From an uncultured Clostridia bacterium (lineage in GTDB: Bacteria; Bacillota; Clostridia; Oscillospirales; Acutalibacteraceae): a DNA stretch of 64,000 nt. Shown piece by piece: positions 47,697 to 56,641 of the stretch. The stretch is from NCBI GenBank assembly GCA_937907605.1, contig CALCYI010000068.1, positions 15,267 through 79,266 of the forward strand. Reading direction: 5' to 3'. The position numbers and the translations under genes are program-made. Each line of letters opens with the position of its first letter. The first letter of the stretch is position 1. The notes beneath the pieces were generated by a model that saw nothing but the letters and a program-made list of their open reading frames with translations, was not told where the DNA came from and made no database searches.

Positions 47697-47726
47697 ATTT
47701 TGTCCTCCTAAAAAACTTGTCGTTTT

Positions 47727-47755
47727 ATTGTAACATAAAAAGTGCATTGTAACAA
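47727..47755 (-). promoter_or_regulatory. promoter of purine operon
   Basis: TTGTTA (47750-47755), 17 bp, TACAAT (47727-47732) on the minus strand, ~30 bp before the purE start. The leader is too short for a purine riboswitch. Control may be by a protein repressor. Confidence 0.6.
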
Positions 47756-47815
47756 TAGATATAATAGATAAAAAACGCTCAACCAAACGGATGATTATTG
47801 TAAAACATCGGGTTA

Positions 47816-47844
47816 TTGATATTTTTCTTCCTCTGTATTAGAAT
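47816..47844 (+). promoter_or_regulatory. promoter of XRE-TPR regulator
   Basis: TTGATA (47816-47821), 17 bp, TAGAAT (47839-47844), then AGGAGG before ATG 47865. Confidence 0.6.
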
Positions 47845-47864
47845 TTAAACAGGAGGTAAGAAAA

Positions 47865-48896
47865 ATGAATATTACTATTAACAAAAACATTAAAGCCTTA
47901 AGGCGCGGTAAAAATCTTACTCAGGAACAGCTTGCTCAAAAGCTGAATATATCTCCGCAGGCTGTATCAAAATGGGAGACAGGCACTACCCTTCCCGATA
48001 TTTCGCTTTTGCCCTCAATTTCCGTTGTACTCGGCGTTACAATAGACGAGCTGTTCACAATGACGGACGAGGCTCGGTTTGAACGGATTGATAATATGCT
48101 CTACGATGTACGCAGACTGTCCGATACGGAATTCAAACAGTGCGAATTCTTTTTGATTGAAAAATACAATAACGATATAACCCGTCCGAAAGCAGCTCTT
48201 ATGCTCGCACAACTATATAATAAACGTGCGGACGAATATCACAATCTGGCTTCTCCTCTTGCAAGACGTGCGCTTCTTGATAATCCCGATTCAAAGGACG
48301 CTCACAATGCTCTGTTTGACTCAGAGGGCGGCGCATATCAGGACTGGAACTTTGTAAACCACTTCAAGCTGATTGCTTTTTACAAGAATTTTTTAAAGCT
48401 GCACCCTGATAACTTCACTGCATATCTGTGGCTGTCCGACCTGCTGATTGCTGACAAACGCTGTAATGAGGCGCGTGAGGTCGCAAAAAAGCTCAAGGAA
48501 TTAAAGGATTCCTATCATTATGAGCTACTAATGAGCAATATCGCAGGCGCACAAGGCAATGAGGACGAAGCACAGGAATGGCTCGAAAGAATGCTTAAAC
48601 GTCCCGAAAGCTGGGAAATCTACTTTGCCTATGCCAATGAAATGGCAAAAAAATGCCGCTACGATAAGGCGCTTGAATACTTTGAAAAGGAACGCCCTCT
48701 CAGGAAATACCCACGTTTCGTTGATACTGAGGAGGCAATGGCGCAAATTTATGAAATCCGAGGCGAATATCAAAAGGCAATTGAAATGCAAATGGAAATC
48801 CTCAACATTATGAAGAGTGACTGGAAAGAGCTTGAAGGCGAAGGAATTGACAGCCACCTCCGTGAAATTGAGCGCCTTAAGCATTTAATGAAATGA
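47865..48896 (+). CDS. XRE family regulator with TPR-like C-terminus
   Basis: 343 residues. The HTH at ~7-60 (IKALRRGKNLTQEQLAQKLNISPQAVSKWETGTTLPDISLL) is the SinR/Xre type. The remaining ~270 residues are helical, with paired-helix repeats (KAALMLAQLYNKRA, FTAYLWLSDLLIADKRCNEA, WEIYFAYANEMAKKCRYDKALEYF, AQIYEIRGEYQKAIEM) typical of tetratricopeptide folds. Such regulators bind peptides (Rgg/PlcR style), but no peptide gene is visible next to it. Start follows AGGAGG. Monocistronic between terminators. The target is unknown. Confidence 0.85.
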   Translation: MNITINKNIKALRRGKNLTQEQLAQKLNISPQAVSKWETGTTLPDISLLPSISVVLGVTIDELFTMTDEARFERIDNMLYDVRRLSDTEFKQCEFFLIEKYNNDITRPKAALMLAQLYNKRADEYHNLASPLARRALLDNPDSKDAHNALFDSEGGAYQDWNFVNHFKLIAFYKNFLKLHPDNFTAYLWLSDLLIADKRCNEAREVAKKLKELKDSYHYELLMSNIAGAQGNEDEAQEWLERMLKRPESWEIYFAYANEMAKKCRYDKALEYFEKERPLRKYPRFVDTEEAMAQIYEIRGEYQKAIEMQMEILNIMKSDWKELEGEGIDSHLREIERLKHLMK

Positions 48897-48904
48897 TTAT
48901 AAAA

Positions 48905-48943
48905 ACATAGCACCTGAGCGCAATACGCACAGGTGCTTTTTTA
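48905..48943. terminator. bidirectional terminator at end of ribosomal cluster
   Basis: AGCACCTG and CAGGTGCT with inner GCG/CGC, followed by TTTTTT. It lies between the XRE gene and the converging rplQ. Confidence 0.82.
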
Positions 48944-49285
48944 TTAAACAAGCTCGATAATGCACATCTCGGCTGCGTCGCCGCGACGAGGGCCTGTTTT
49001 AATTATACGAGTGTAACCACCGTTTCTGTCTTCATAAGAAGGCGCAATTTCATCAAAAAGCTTCTTAACAACGTCTTCCTTAGTAACATAAGCAAGAACC
49101 TGTCTTCTTGAATGAAGAGTATCCTCCTTGCCGAGAGTAATCATTCTCTCGGTCATTGCGCGAACTTCCTTTGCTCTTGTAACGGTCGTTTCAATCTTGC
49201 CGTTCTCTAAAAGAAAAGTAACGAGTCCTCTGAGCATAGCCTTTCTCTGGTCAGTAGGTCTGCCCAACTTTCTGCTACCTGGCAT
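48944..49285 (-). CDS. rplQ: 50S ribosomal protein L17
   Basis: 113 residues, the usual bacterial length. RKLGRPTDQRKAMLRGLVTFLLENGKIETTVTRAKEVR is diagnostic. The last gene of the alpha operon, 85 bp after rpoA; the start follows GGAGGG. Confidence 0.97.
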   Translation of the reverse strand: MPGSRKLGRPTDQRKAMLRGLVTFLLENGKIETTVTRAKEVRAMTERMITLGKEDTLHSRRQVLAYVTKEDVVKKLFDEIAPSYEDRNGGYTRIIKTGPRRGDAAEMCIIELV

Positions 49286-49370
49286 AGAAATTCCCTCCTT
49301 TAAGCATGTTAAGATATAATCATTCCTGTCTGAGAATAATTACATATCTTAAACTTATCGTAAAAATGAA

Positions 49371-50327
49371 TTAATCTTCTTCCTTGCGAAGCTTGAAACC
49401 AAGCGCAGCGAGCTTGCCGACAACCTCGTCGAGCGACTTTCTGCCAAGGTTTCTAACCTTCATCATATCTTCTTCGGATTTTCCGATTAAATCTTCAACT
49501 GTGTTAATTCCGGCTCTCTTTAAGCAGTTAAAGGAGCGCACGGAAAGGTCAAGCTCTTCAATGGTCATCTCAAGAACCTTCTCCTTGCCGTCATCGTCTT
49601 TCTCGACCATGATTTCGGCGTTGCTCATCTCTTCTGAGAGATTTACAAATAGGTTGAGATGCTCGTTGAGAATCTTAGCGGCGAGTGAAGCCGCCTCGTC
49701 AGCCGGTATAGTTCCGTCAGTTTCAACGTCAAGAATAAGCTTGTCAAGGTCAGTCTGCTGACCAACACGGGTGTTTTCAACGGTATAGTTAACCTTGAGT
49801 ACGGGCGTGTAGATAGAATCAATCGCGATGGTACCAATCGGTAAATCCATAAGCTGCTTGTTCCTATCGCACGGAACGTAGCCTCTGCCGTTGTCGGCGG
49901 TGAGTTCCATAATCACGCTTGCGCCCTCGTCGAGATACGCAATGTGAAGCTCAGGGTTAAGTATCTCTACGTCGGCGTCGTGCTTGATATCACCTGCGGT
50001 GATTTCGCCCTCGCCCGAGGCCTCGATATAGAGCGTCTTGGGATTTTCGTCATGAATTTTAAGAATGATGTTCTTAAGGTTTAAAACGATTTCCGTAACG
50101 TCCTCTTTAACATGAGGAATGGTTGAAAATTCGTGTAAAACACCGTCAATCTTAACGGAAGTGATAGCATAGCCCGGAAGTGAGGAGAGGAGTACTCTTC
50201 TCATTGAGTTTCCGAGGGTTGTGCCGAAGCCTCTTTCAAGAGGTTCAACAACGAATCTGCCTACGCTTCTGCTTCCCTGAGTAGATAAATCTACTATTTC
50301 GATATTAGGCTTATCAATTTCTATCAT
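49371..50327 (-). CDS. rpoA: RNA polymerase alpha subunit
   Basis: 318 residues. N-terminal assembly domain (~1-230; GRFVVEPLERGFGTTLGNSMRRVLLSSLPG), flexible linker with an acidic stretch, and C-terminal DNA-binding domain (~250-318; LDLSVRSFNCLKRAGINTVEDLIGKSEEDM). Both are intact. In the alpha operon between rpsD and rplQ. Start follows AGGAGG. Confidence 0.98.
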   Translation of the reverse strand: MIEIDKPNIEIVDLSTQGSRSVGRFVVEPLERGFGTTLGNSMRRVLLSSLPGYAITSVKIDGVLHEFSTIPHVKEDVTEIVLNLKNIILKIHDENPKTLYIEASGEGEITAGDIKHDADVEILNPELHIAYLDEGASVIMELTADNGRGYVPCDRNKQLMDLPIGTIAIDSIYTPVLKVNYTVENTRVGQQTDLDKLILDVETDGTIPADEAASLAAKILNEHLNLFVNLSEEMSNAEIMVEKDDDGKEKVLEMTIEELDLSVRSFNCLKRAGINTVEDLIGKSEEDMMKVRNLGRKSLDEVVGKLAALGFKLRKEED

Positions 50328-50392
50328 CTAAAAGCCTCCTAAACTTTGTTTGTTTTGAAAATAATAACAAATATAATAATATATTCGGCTTA

Positions 50393-50992
50393 TTATTTTG
50401 AATAGAACTCAACAATAAGGTTGGTCTGTAAATCGTAATCAAGATCCTCTGAGGTCGGGAGCGCAAGCACCTTTCCGCTGAGTTCCTCCTGATTAAGCTC
50501 TACCCACTTCGGAATTACCTGTGAGGGGCCTTCTTCCTTTACAGACTTGAAGATGTCGATATCCTTACTTCTGTTGCGTACGGAAATAACATCGCCAACC
50601 TTAACTCTGTATGAAGGAATGTTAACCTTCTTGCCGTTTACAAGGAAGTGAGCGTGCGATACTAACTGGCGCGCCTGCTTTCTTGTCTGGCAAAGGCCAA
50701 GACGATATACTACGTTATCAAGGCGGGTTTCAAGAAGCATAATCATATTCTCGCCTGTTACTCCGGGCATACGGTCAGCCTCTTCGTAGATGTGGCGTGA
50801 CTGCTTCTCGAGAATACCGTAGATGAACTTAACCTTCTGCTTTTCGTTAAGCTGAAGGGAATATTCACTTGCTTTTCTTCTGCGGTTGCCGTTTTGATTT
50901 CTCCAAGTTTCTTTGCCTGAATAACCTAAAACAGAAGGAGAAATGTCGTATTTCTTACATCTTCTTGCAACCGGCTGTCTGTTAATTGCCAT
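50393..50992 (-). CDS. rpsD: 30S ribosomal protein S4
   Basis: 199 residues. S4 N-domain followed by the S4 RNA-binding domain (LETRLDNVVYRLGLCQTRKQARQLVSHAHFLVNGKKV). Located between rpsK and rpoA as in clostridia; in Bacillus it is elsewhere. Only one Cys is in the N-terminal region, so it is the zinc-free form. S4 normally represses its own operon by binding mRNA. Confidence 0.97.
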   Translation of the reverse strand: MAINRQPVARRCKKYDISPSVLGYSGKETWRNQNGNRRRKASEYSLQLNEKQKVKFIYGILEKQSRHIYEEADRMPGVTGENMIMLLETRLDNVVYRLGLCQTRKQARQLVSHAHFLVNGKKVNIPSYRVKVGDVISVRNRSKDIDIFKSVKEEGPSQVIPKWVELNQEELSGKVLALPTSEDLDYDLQTNLIVEFYSK

Positions 50993-51014
50993 TCTTTTTT
51001 CCTCCTATAATAAA

Positions 51015-51410
51015 TTATACACGGCGTCTCTTAGGCGGACGACAACCGTTATGCGGGATAGGAGTAACATCCTTAATAAGCGTTACATCAAGTCCTGCTG
51101 TCTGAAGTGCTCTAACAGCCGCTTCACGACCTTGACCGGGACCCTTAACGTAAACCTCAACAGTCTTCATACCGTGGTCGGTTGCAATCTTTGCTGCAGT
51201 TTCTGCTGCAGTCTGAGCTGCGAACGGAGTAGACTTCTTAGAACCTCTGAAGCCCATTTCACCGGCAGAAGCCCATGAAACCGCATTACCCTGAGTATCG
51301 GTAATAGTTACGATGGTATTGTTAAAGGTTGACTGAATATGAGCAACGCCACGCTCAATATTCTTCTTCTCACGTCTTTTACGTGTAGAAGTAGTCTTCT
51401 TTGCTGCCAT
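51015..51410 (-). CDS. rpsK: 30S ribosomal protein S11
   Basis: 131 residues. Recognised by GVAHIQSTFNNTIVTITDTQGN and the C-terminal DVTPIPHNGCRPPKRRRV. Forms the platform of the 30S subunit near the mRNA exit. Tightly spaced between rpsM and rpsD. Confidence 0.97.
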   Translation of the reverse strand: MAAKKTTSTRKRREKKNIERGVAHIQSTFNNTIVTITDTQGNAVSWASAGEMGFRGSKKSTPFAAQTAAETAAKIATDHGMKTVEVYVKGPGQGREAAVRALQTAGLDVTLIKDVTPIPHNGCRPPKRRRV

Positions 51411-51428
51411 ACTGTGTTTCCTCCTATA

Positions 51429-51797
51429 TTACTTCTTCTTGTTAGCGATAGTCTTCTTGGGACCCTTGCGGGTTCTTGCATTGTTCTTTGAGGTCTGACC
51501 TCTTACGGGGAGACCCTTTCTGTGACGAATGCCTCTGTAGCTACCGATTTCAATAAGTCTCTTAATGTCAAAAGCTGTGTTTCTTCTAAGGTCACCCTCA
51601 ACGGTAAGGTTGTGGGTAATATAGTCGCTGAGCTTTCTGACATCGTCTTCGGTTAAATCTCTGCAACGGGTATCAGGATTAACGCCTGTCGCTTCGATAA
51701 TCTTAGTAGCGGTTGTTCTGCCTATACCGTAGATATAGGTGAGACCGATTTCTACTCTCTTGTCATTAGGTAAATCAACACCTGAAATACGTGCCAT
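51429..51797 (-). CDS. rpsM: 30S ribosomal protein S13
   Basis: 122 residues. MARISGVDLPNDKRVEIGLTYIYGIG at the N-terminus and RHRKGLPVRGQTSKNNARTRKGPKKT near the end. Head protein that contacts the P-site tRNA. Start follows GGAGG, 34 bp after rpmJ. Confidence 0.97.
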   Translation of the reverse strand: MARISGVDLPNDKRVEIGLTYIYGIGRTTATKIIEATGVNPDTRCRDLTEDDVRKLSDYITHNLTVEGDLRRNTAFDIKRLIEIGSYRGIRHRKGLPVRGQTSKNNARTRKGPKKTIANKKK

Positions 51798-51830
51798 TCT
51801 ATAATTACCTCCGATTAATTAATGCAAGGC

Positions 51831-51944
51831 TTAGCCCTGACGCTGCTTGTGCTTTGGATTTTCACAGATAACCATTACTTTTCCATTGCGCTTAATAACT
51901 TTGCATTTTTCGCAAATTTTCTTTACAGAAGGTCTAACTTTCAT
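51831..51944 (-). CDS. rpmJ: 50S ribosomal protein L36
   Basis: 37 residues, read directly from the gap between infA and rpsM: MKVRPSVKKICEKCKVIKRN and then VMVICENPKHKQRQG. The zinc-binding CxxC...C...H set (Cys11, Cys14, Cys27, His32 region) is intact, so this is the C+ form. The ATG at 51944 follows AGGAGG. Confidence 0.95.
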   Translation of the reverse strand: MKVRPSVKKICEKCKVIKRNGKVMVICENPKHKQRQG

Positions 51945-51962
51945 TTGAATATCCTCCTTTAA

Positions 51963-52181
51963 TTATTTTGAACGCCACGTGATACGTCCTTTGGTAAGGT
52001 CGTACGGTGACATTTCCATTGTAACTTTATCGCCGGGCAGAACGTGGATGTTGTTCATCCTCAGCTTGCCCGAGATGTGAGCTGTAATAATGTGGCCGTT
52101 CGCGAGCGAAACCTTAAAGGTTGTGTTCGGAAGCGCCTCTACCACAGTACCTTCAACTTCTATCATATCTGACTTAGACAT
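51963..52181 (-). CDS. infA: translation initiation factor IF-1
   Basis: 72 residues, single OB-fold (MSKSDMIEVEGTVVEALPNT, LRMNNIHVLPGDKVTMEMSPYDLTKGRITWR). Binds the 30S A site during initiation. In the clostridial order map-infA-rpmJ-rpsM. Confidence 0.97.
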   Translation of the reverse strand: MSKSDMIEVEGTVVEALPNTTFKVSLANGHIITAHISGKLRMNNIHVLPGDKVTMEMSPYDLTKGRITWRSK

Positions 52182-52315
52182 CTAATAACCTCTTTAAATT
52201 ATTCAATTAATTGAGATGATGTATAGGAACAGTCCCGACGGACTGCTCGATTAGCCGAAATCACATTACGGCGTAATCGCCTGCAATTGAAATTAACAGA
52301 CGTAATGCCCGTTGT
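52182..52315 (-). other. 134-bp gap between map and infA, non-coding
   Basis: In many Firmicutes a small KOW-domain protein sits here; no such frame is visible. The minus strand folds into AGCAGTCC-GTCG-GGACTGTT plus an AAT-rich stretch with AATTCAATTAATTGA-like symmetry before the infA ribosome binding site. It may be a leader or a processing site. Confidence 0.4.
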
Positions 52316-53065
52316 TTACGCCTTCGTTAGTATAACGGGACCATTAGGCGTTATAGCAATCGTGTGCTCAAAATGAGCCGCCGCCTTGCCGTCCGCCGTC
52401 TTAACGGTCCAGCCGTCCGAAAGCGTTTTAACCTTGTGGGTTCCCAGATTAATCATCGGTTCAATTGCCAATGTCATTCCGGGTAATAGTCGGATACCAC
52501 GTCCTGCGTGTCCGAAGTTCGGTACGCTCGGTTCTTCGTGAAGCTTTGTTCCCACGCCGTGTCCTACGAAATCTCTGACTACCGAAAAGCCTCTTTCCTC
52601 GCAATAGGTCTGAACAGCGTTTCCTATGTCGCCGATTCTACCGCCGGGAACAGCCGCCTCAATTCCTTTATAAAGGGATTCGCGCGTTGTTTCCACCAGC
52701 CGCTCTATCTCGGGCGAGCAAGACCCGCAGATAAATGTTGCGGCATTATCGCCGTTGTAGCCGTTTTTCATAGCGCCGAGGTCAATAGAAACTATATCGC
52801 CGTTTCTGATGATACGCTTCTTGCTCGGTATGCCGTGGATAACTTCATCGTTTATAGATATACATGCAGTGCCTGGGAAGCCTCCGTAGCCGAGAAAGTT
52901 CGGCTTTGCGCCGCACTTTATAATAAAATCATGTGCAATTTTATCAATCTCATATGTTGAGATTCCCTCTTTTACAGCTTCACCTGCAAGCTGCAGAGCC
53001 TGGGCGGAAATCTGACACGCTTCCTTCATAAGCTCAAGCTCTCTGCTGCTTTTAAGCACTATCAT
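52316..53065 (-). CDS. map: methionine aminopeptidase type I
   Basis: 249 residues from ATG 53065 (MIVLKSSRELELMKEA), preceded by GGAGGATTAAC. Dimetal site residues: SIDLGAMKNGYNGDNAATF (Asp pair), GHGVGTKLHEEPSVPNFG (His), AIEPM (Glu) and HFEHTIAIT (Glu). It removes initiator Met from nascent proteins. Start lies 2 bp after the adk stop. Confidence 0.96.
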   Translation of the reverse strand: MIVLKSSRELELMKEACQISAQALQLAGEAVKEGISTYEIDKIAHDFIIKCGAKPNFLGYGGFPGTACISINDEVIHGIPSKKRIIRNGDIVSIDLGAMKNGYNGDNAATFICGSCSPEIERLVETTRESLYKGIEAAVPGGRIGDIGNAVQTYCEERGFSVVRDFVGHGVGTKLHEEPSVPNFGHAGRGIRLLPGMTLAIEPMINLGTHKVKTLSDGWTVKTADGKAAAHFEHTIAITPNGPVILTKA

Positions 53066-53066
53066 G

Positions 53067-53699
53067 TTAATCCTCCAATGCTGCAAAAACGAGCCTTGTC
53101 GTATCCTTAACCTCTTCCTGACCTTCAACGATTCTCAGCTTACCAAGCTTGCTGTAAAAGTCCTTGAGAGGCTCGGTCATCTCGTGGTATTCCACGAGAC
53201 GAGCCTGTACGGTTTCGGGGGCGTCGTCCCTGCGCTGAATTAGCTCGCCGCCGCATGCATCGCACACACCCGCAACCTTCGGCTGCTTATAAATGAGGTG
53301 GTACGAATTAGCACACTTTGAGCAAACTCGTCTGCCGCTCATTCTTGCGGTAATCTTCTCGTCGGGTACCTCAATATCAATAACCTTATCAATAATGATA
53401 CCCATATCCTCGAGCGCCTGCGCCTGAGGAATAGTTCTCGGGAAGCCGTCAAGAATAAAGCCGTCCTTGCAATCATCTTCCTTAAGTCTTTCCTGAATAA
53501 TTCCGATTACGACCTCATCGGGAACGAGCTGTCCCGCTTCCATATAGGACTTAGCCTTAAGTCCCATCTCCGTGCCGTTCTTAAGAGCGGCACGGATGAT
53601 GTTTCCGGTTGAAATCGCAGGAATACCTAATTTGTCACAAATCTTTTCCGCCTGAGTACCCTTGCCGGCACCCGGAGCGCCTAAAAGAATAAGCTTCAT
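53067..53699 (-). CDS. adk: adenylate kinase
   Basis: 210 residues, long form. P-loop GAPGAGKGTQ (7-16), DGFPRT, and a LID with four Cys (126, 129, 146, 149) that bind zinc, as in Gram-positive enzymes. Converts AMP + ATP to 2 ADP. Between secY and map, the standard clostridial position. Confidence 0.97.
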   Translation of the reverse strand: MKLILLGAPGAGKGTQAEKICDKLGIPAISTGNIIRAALKNGTEMGLKAKSYMEAGQLVPDEVVIGIIQERLKEDDCKDGFILDGFPRTIPQAQALEDMGIIIDKVIDIEVPDEKITARMSGRRVCSKCANSYHLIYKQPKVAGVCDACGGELIQRRDDAPETVQARLVEYHEMTEPLKDFYSKLGKLRIVEGQEEVKDTTRLVFAALED

Positions 53700-53720
53700 A
53701 TTTGATATACCTTTCCGGGA

Positions 53721-55088
53721 TTACTGATCAAGGAATCCCTTGTAATGACGCATCATCATCTGTGATTCAAGCTGACGAACCGTTTCAAGAGCTACGCCGA
53801 CAAGAATGATAAGCGATGTACCGCCGAGGCTGATTGACATACCGCCCTGCGCAGCGATTGTGCCCGCTGTTGCGTCGGGGTCGGCAGGAATAGCCATCTT
53901 ACAGATGAGTGAGTAAACGATCGGGAAGAGAGCTACTACGGAAATCATAAGAGCACCGATAAGAACGAGTCTTGAGATGATTTTCATAAGATAATCCGAT
54001 GTAGGTCTGCCCGGACGGATACCCGGGATTGCGCCGTTATTCTTACGAAGATTGTTTGCCATTTCTATCGGGTTGTACTGAATCGTGCTGTAGAAATATG
54101 AGAAGAATATAATCAGCACGAAGTACATAAGTGCATACCACCATGAGTCACCCTGGAAGATTGAGAAGAACTTTTCCCAACCCGTGCCCGCATACTTATC
54201 CTCAGAAATAAACATCTGAACGGTTGCGGGGAGTGAAAGAATGGAGGACGCGAAAATGATTGAGAGTACGCCGCTCATATTAATCTTAATGGGCATATGA
54301 GTACTCTGGCCGCCGTACAGCTTTCTGCCGACTACGCGCTTTGCGTACTGGATTCTGAGTCTTCTTTCAGCGTTATCAACAAGTACGATATACGCAATCA
54401 TAAGGAAGAAGATTACGATTACAACGGGAACTAAAATTCTGTATACAAGACGTCCCGTCTTCCAGTAATCGAAAAGCTGAGCAATGAGAGTCGGGAAACG
54501 GGATACGATACCTGCGAAAAGGATAATCGAAATACCGTTGCCGATACCCTCCTTTGTAATCTGCTCGCCGAGCCACATAATAACTGCGGTGCCTGCAGTA
54601 AGAACTGCAATAATAACTACCGCCTGGAACACTGCGTCAAAGCCTGTGAAAGCAGAACCGTCAGCAGCGGTCATAAGATAGCTGTTTGAACGAAGGAAGA
54701 AGTAATATGCAAGAGACTGTAATAAACCTAAGCAAACGGTTAAAATTCTCGTGATAGTATTAATCTTCTTTCTTCCCTCCTCGCCCTCTTTCTGAAGCTT
54801 CTCAAGAGCGGGGATTGCAACTCCGAGGAGCTGCATAATAATCGAGCTGTTAATGTAGGGAGTGATTGACATAGCGAAAATCGTTCCGTATGTGAATGCG
54901 CTACCTGTCATTAAGCTGAGATAAGTTAAAATTGTATTTCCCTTACCTACGTCAATCTCATCCGTGATGTTAAGAAACGGAACGGGAATAATCGAGCCGA
55001 TTCTGAAAATAAGGATGATAAATGCCGTGAATAAAAGCTTTTTGCGGATGTCTTTGTCTTTAAATGCGTTAACAATTGTTTGAATCAT
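53721..55088 (-). CDS. secY: protein translocase subunit SecY
   Basis: 455 residues, ten transmembrane helices. The N-terminal KDIRKKLLFTAFIILIFRIGSIIPVP, the plug region after it, QYAKRVVGRK-type loop and IRPGRPTSDYL are characteristic. Central channel of Sec export. Slightly longer than Bacillus SecY (~431) because of an enlarged C-terminal periplasmic loop with a Gly/Ala-rich stretch. Its ATG directly abuts the rplO stop. Confidence 0.97.
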   Translation of the reverse strand: MIQTIVNAFKDKDIRKKLLFTAFIILIFRIGSIIPVPFLNITDEIDVGKGNTILTYLSLMTGSAFTYGTIFAMSITPYINSSIIMQLLGVAIPALEKLQKEGEEGRKKINTITRILTVCLGLLQSLAYYFFLRSNSYLMTAADGSAFTGFDAVFQAVVIIAVLTAGTAVIMWLGEQITKEGIGNGISIILFAGIVSRFPTLIAQLFDYWKTGRLVYRILVPVVIVIFFLMIAYIVLVDNAERRLRIQYAKRVVGRKLYGGQSTHMPIKINMSGVLSIIFASSILSLPATVQMFISEDKYAGTGWEKFFSIFQGDSWWYALMYFVLIIFFSYFYSTIQYNPIEMANNLRKNNGAIPGIRPGRPTSDYLMKIISRLVLIGALMISVVALFPIVYSLICKMAIPADPDATAGTIAAQGGMSISLGGTSLIILVGVALETVRQLESQMMMRHYKGFLDQ

Positions 55089-55532
55089 TTAAAGCACCTC
55101 CACCTTACCGCCTGCTGCTTCAATCTTTGCCTTAGCTGCGTCGCTGATTTTGTCAGCCTTTACGGTGAGAGCCTTGGTGATTTCGCCTCTGCCGAGAACC
55201 TTAACACCGTCAAGCTCCTTCCTTACAAGACCGCTTGCGATGAGGCTTTCGATATCAACAACGGCGCCGTCCTCAAATCTCTCGTCAAGGCTGCATACGT
55301 TAACGATTGCATACTCTTTAGCGAAGATATTGTTGAAGCCTCTTTTGGGAAGTCTTCTCTGGAGAGGCATCTGACCGCCTTCGAAACCGGGTCTTCTGCT
55401 GTAACCTGAACGTGACTTCTGACCCTTCTGGCCCTTACCTGCTGTTTTGCCCTGGCCTGAAGCCGGACCGCGTCCGATTCTCTTTACAGCCTTCTTTGAG
55501 CCCTCTGCAGGAGAAAGTTCATGTAATTTCAT
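55089..55532 (-). CDS. rplO: 50S ribosomal protein L15
   Basis: 147 residues. MKLHELSPAEGSKKAVKRIGRGPASGQGKTAGKGQKGQKSR-type opening (Gly/Lys/Arg-rich) and the globular C-terminal half are typical. The stop abuts secY, giving strong coupling. Confidence 0.97.
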   Translation of the reverse strand: MKLHELSPAEGSKKAVKRIGRGPASGQGKTAGKGQKGQKSRSGYSRRPGFEGGQMPLQRRLPKRGFNNIFAKEYAIVNVCSLDERFEDGAVVDIESLIASGLVRKELDGVKVLGRGEITKALTVKADKISDAAKAKIEAAGGKVEVL

Positions 55533-55546
55533 AGTGCGCCTCCTCC

Positions 55547-55726
55547 TTATTCTTCAATTATAGTTACAAGGTGTACGATTTTCTTAATCTTACCCTGTGT
55601 CTGTGCGTTATCAGGCTGAACGGTAACGTTGCCTATTTTACGGAGACCAAGTGAGTGGGCTGTGGCAATCTGGTCCTTCTTACAGCCGATTAAGCTCTTT
55701 GTAAGCTTGATTTTTACGTCTGCCAT
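55547..55726 (-). CDS. rpmD: 50S ribosomal protein L30
   Basis: 59 residues recovered from the gap between rpsE and rplO: MADVKIKLTKSLIGCKKDQI, then AHSLGLRKIGNVTVQPDN, ending HLVTIIEE. ATG 55726 follows GGAGGGG. Normal length and position for the spc operon. Confidence 0.95.
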   Translation of the reverse strand: MADVKIKLTKSLIGCKKDQIATAHSLGLRKIGNVTVQPDNAQTQGKIKKIVHLVTIIEE

Positions 55727-55738
55727 TTTAACCCCTCC

Positions 55739-56245
55739 TTAACCTACGATTTCCTTAACGCTCTTGCCTCTGACAGTGGCAACCTGCTCAGCAGTTCTGA
55801 GCTTGCTGAGGCCGTTGATGGTTGCTCTTACTACGTTGCAAGGATTGTTTGAACGGATTGCCTTAGTACGGATATCCTTAATGCCGACTGTTTCAACAAC
55901 GGCACGGACAGGTCCGCCGGCAATAACTCCGGTACCCTTGGGAGCGGGGAGAAGAAGAACTTCGCCTGCGCCGAACTTACCGGTGATTTCGTGAGGAATG
56001 GTTGTTCCTCTTAAAGCTACTCTGATTACGTTTTTCTTAGCATCCTCAATGCCCTTGCGGATAGCGTCCGGAACCTCGCCTGATTTGCCGATACCGAAGC
56101 CTACGAGTCCGTTGCCGTCACCTACGACTACGAGCGCGGAGAACTTGAAAATTCTACCGCCCTTTACAGTCTTGGATACACGGTTGATAGCAACAACTCT
56201 TTCTTCAAGCTCTATTGAAGATACGTCAATCTTATTATTTACCAT
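55739..56245 (-). CDS. rpsE: 30S ribosomal protein S5
   Basis: 168 residues. VVAINRVSKTVKGGRIFKFSALVVVGDGNGLVGFGIGKSGEVPDAIRKG is diagnostic. Takes part in decoding accuracy and mRNA unwinding. Confidence 0.97.
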   Translation of the reverse strand: MVNNKIDVSSIELEERVVAINRVSKTVKGGRIFKFSALVVVGDGNGLVGFGIGKSGEVPDAIRKGIEDAKKNVIRVALRGTTIPHEITGKFGAGEVLLLPAPKGTGVIAGGPVRAVVETVGIKDIRTKAIRSNNPCNVVRATINGLSKLRTAEQVATVRGKSVKEIVG

Positions 56246-56263
56246 AACAATATACTCCCTTCT

Positions 56264-56623
56264 TTAGAACTCAAGTCCGCCCTCACGCGCACCGTCTGCA
56301 AGCGCAGCAACTCTGCCGTGATATACGTAACCGCCACGGTCGAATACGCATTTCTTGATGCCCTTCTCTGTGGCTCTTTCAGCTAATTTCTTACCTACAG
56401 CCTTAGCTGCTTCAACGTTTCCGCCGTACTCGGTAAACTCCTTCTCAACTGTTGACGCCTGTGCAAGCGTTACGCCGTTAACATCGTCAATAAGCTGAGC
56501 GTAGATGTTAGCCAGGGAGCGATATACGTTGAGTCTCGGACACTCAGCAGTACCGCTGATCTTACCGCGAACACGGATGTGACGCTTCTGTCTTGCTTTG
56601 TTAGAATCCTGTCTTGAAACCAT
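56264..56623 (-). CDS. rplR: 50S ribosomal protein L18
   Basis: 119 residues. Arg/Lys-rich N-terminus (KARQKRHIRVRGKISGT) and CVFDRGGYVYHGRVAALADGAREGGLEF. Binds 5S rRNA with L5 and L25. Confidence 0.97.
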   Translation of the reverse strand: MVSRQDSNKARQKRHIRVRGKISGTAECPRLNVYRSLANIYAQLIDDVNGVTLAQASTVEKEFTEYGGNVEAAKAVGKKLAERATEKGIKKCVFDRGGYVYHGRVAALADGAREGGLEF

Positions 56624-56641
56624 AGTATTTCACTCCTTCCT

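Noticed and set aside
47697..47864. Purine riboswitch upstream of purE
   Set aside because: The predicted leader is only ~25-30 nt and no three-way junction sequence is visible.
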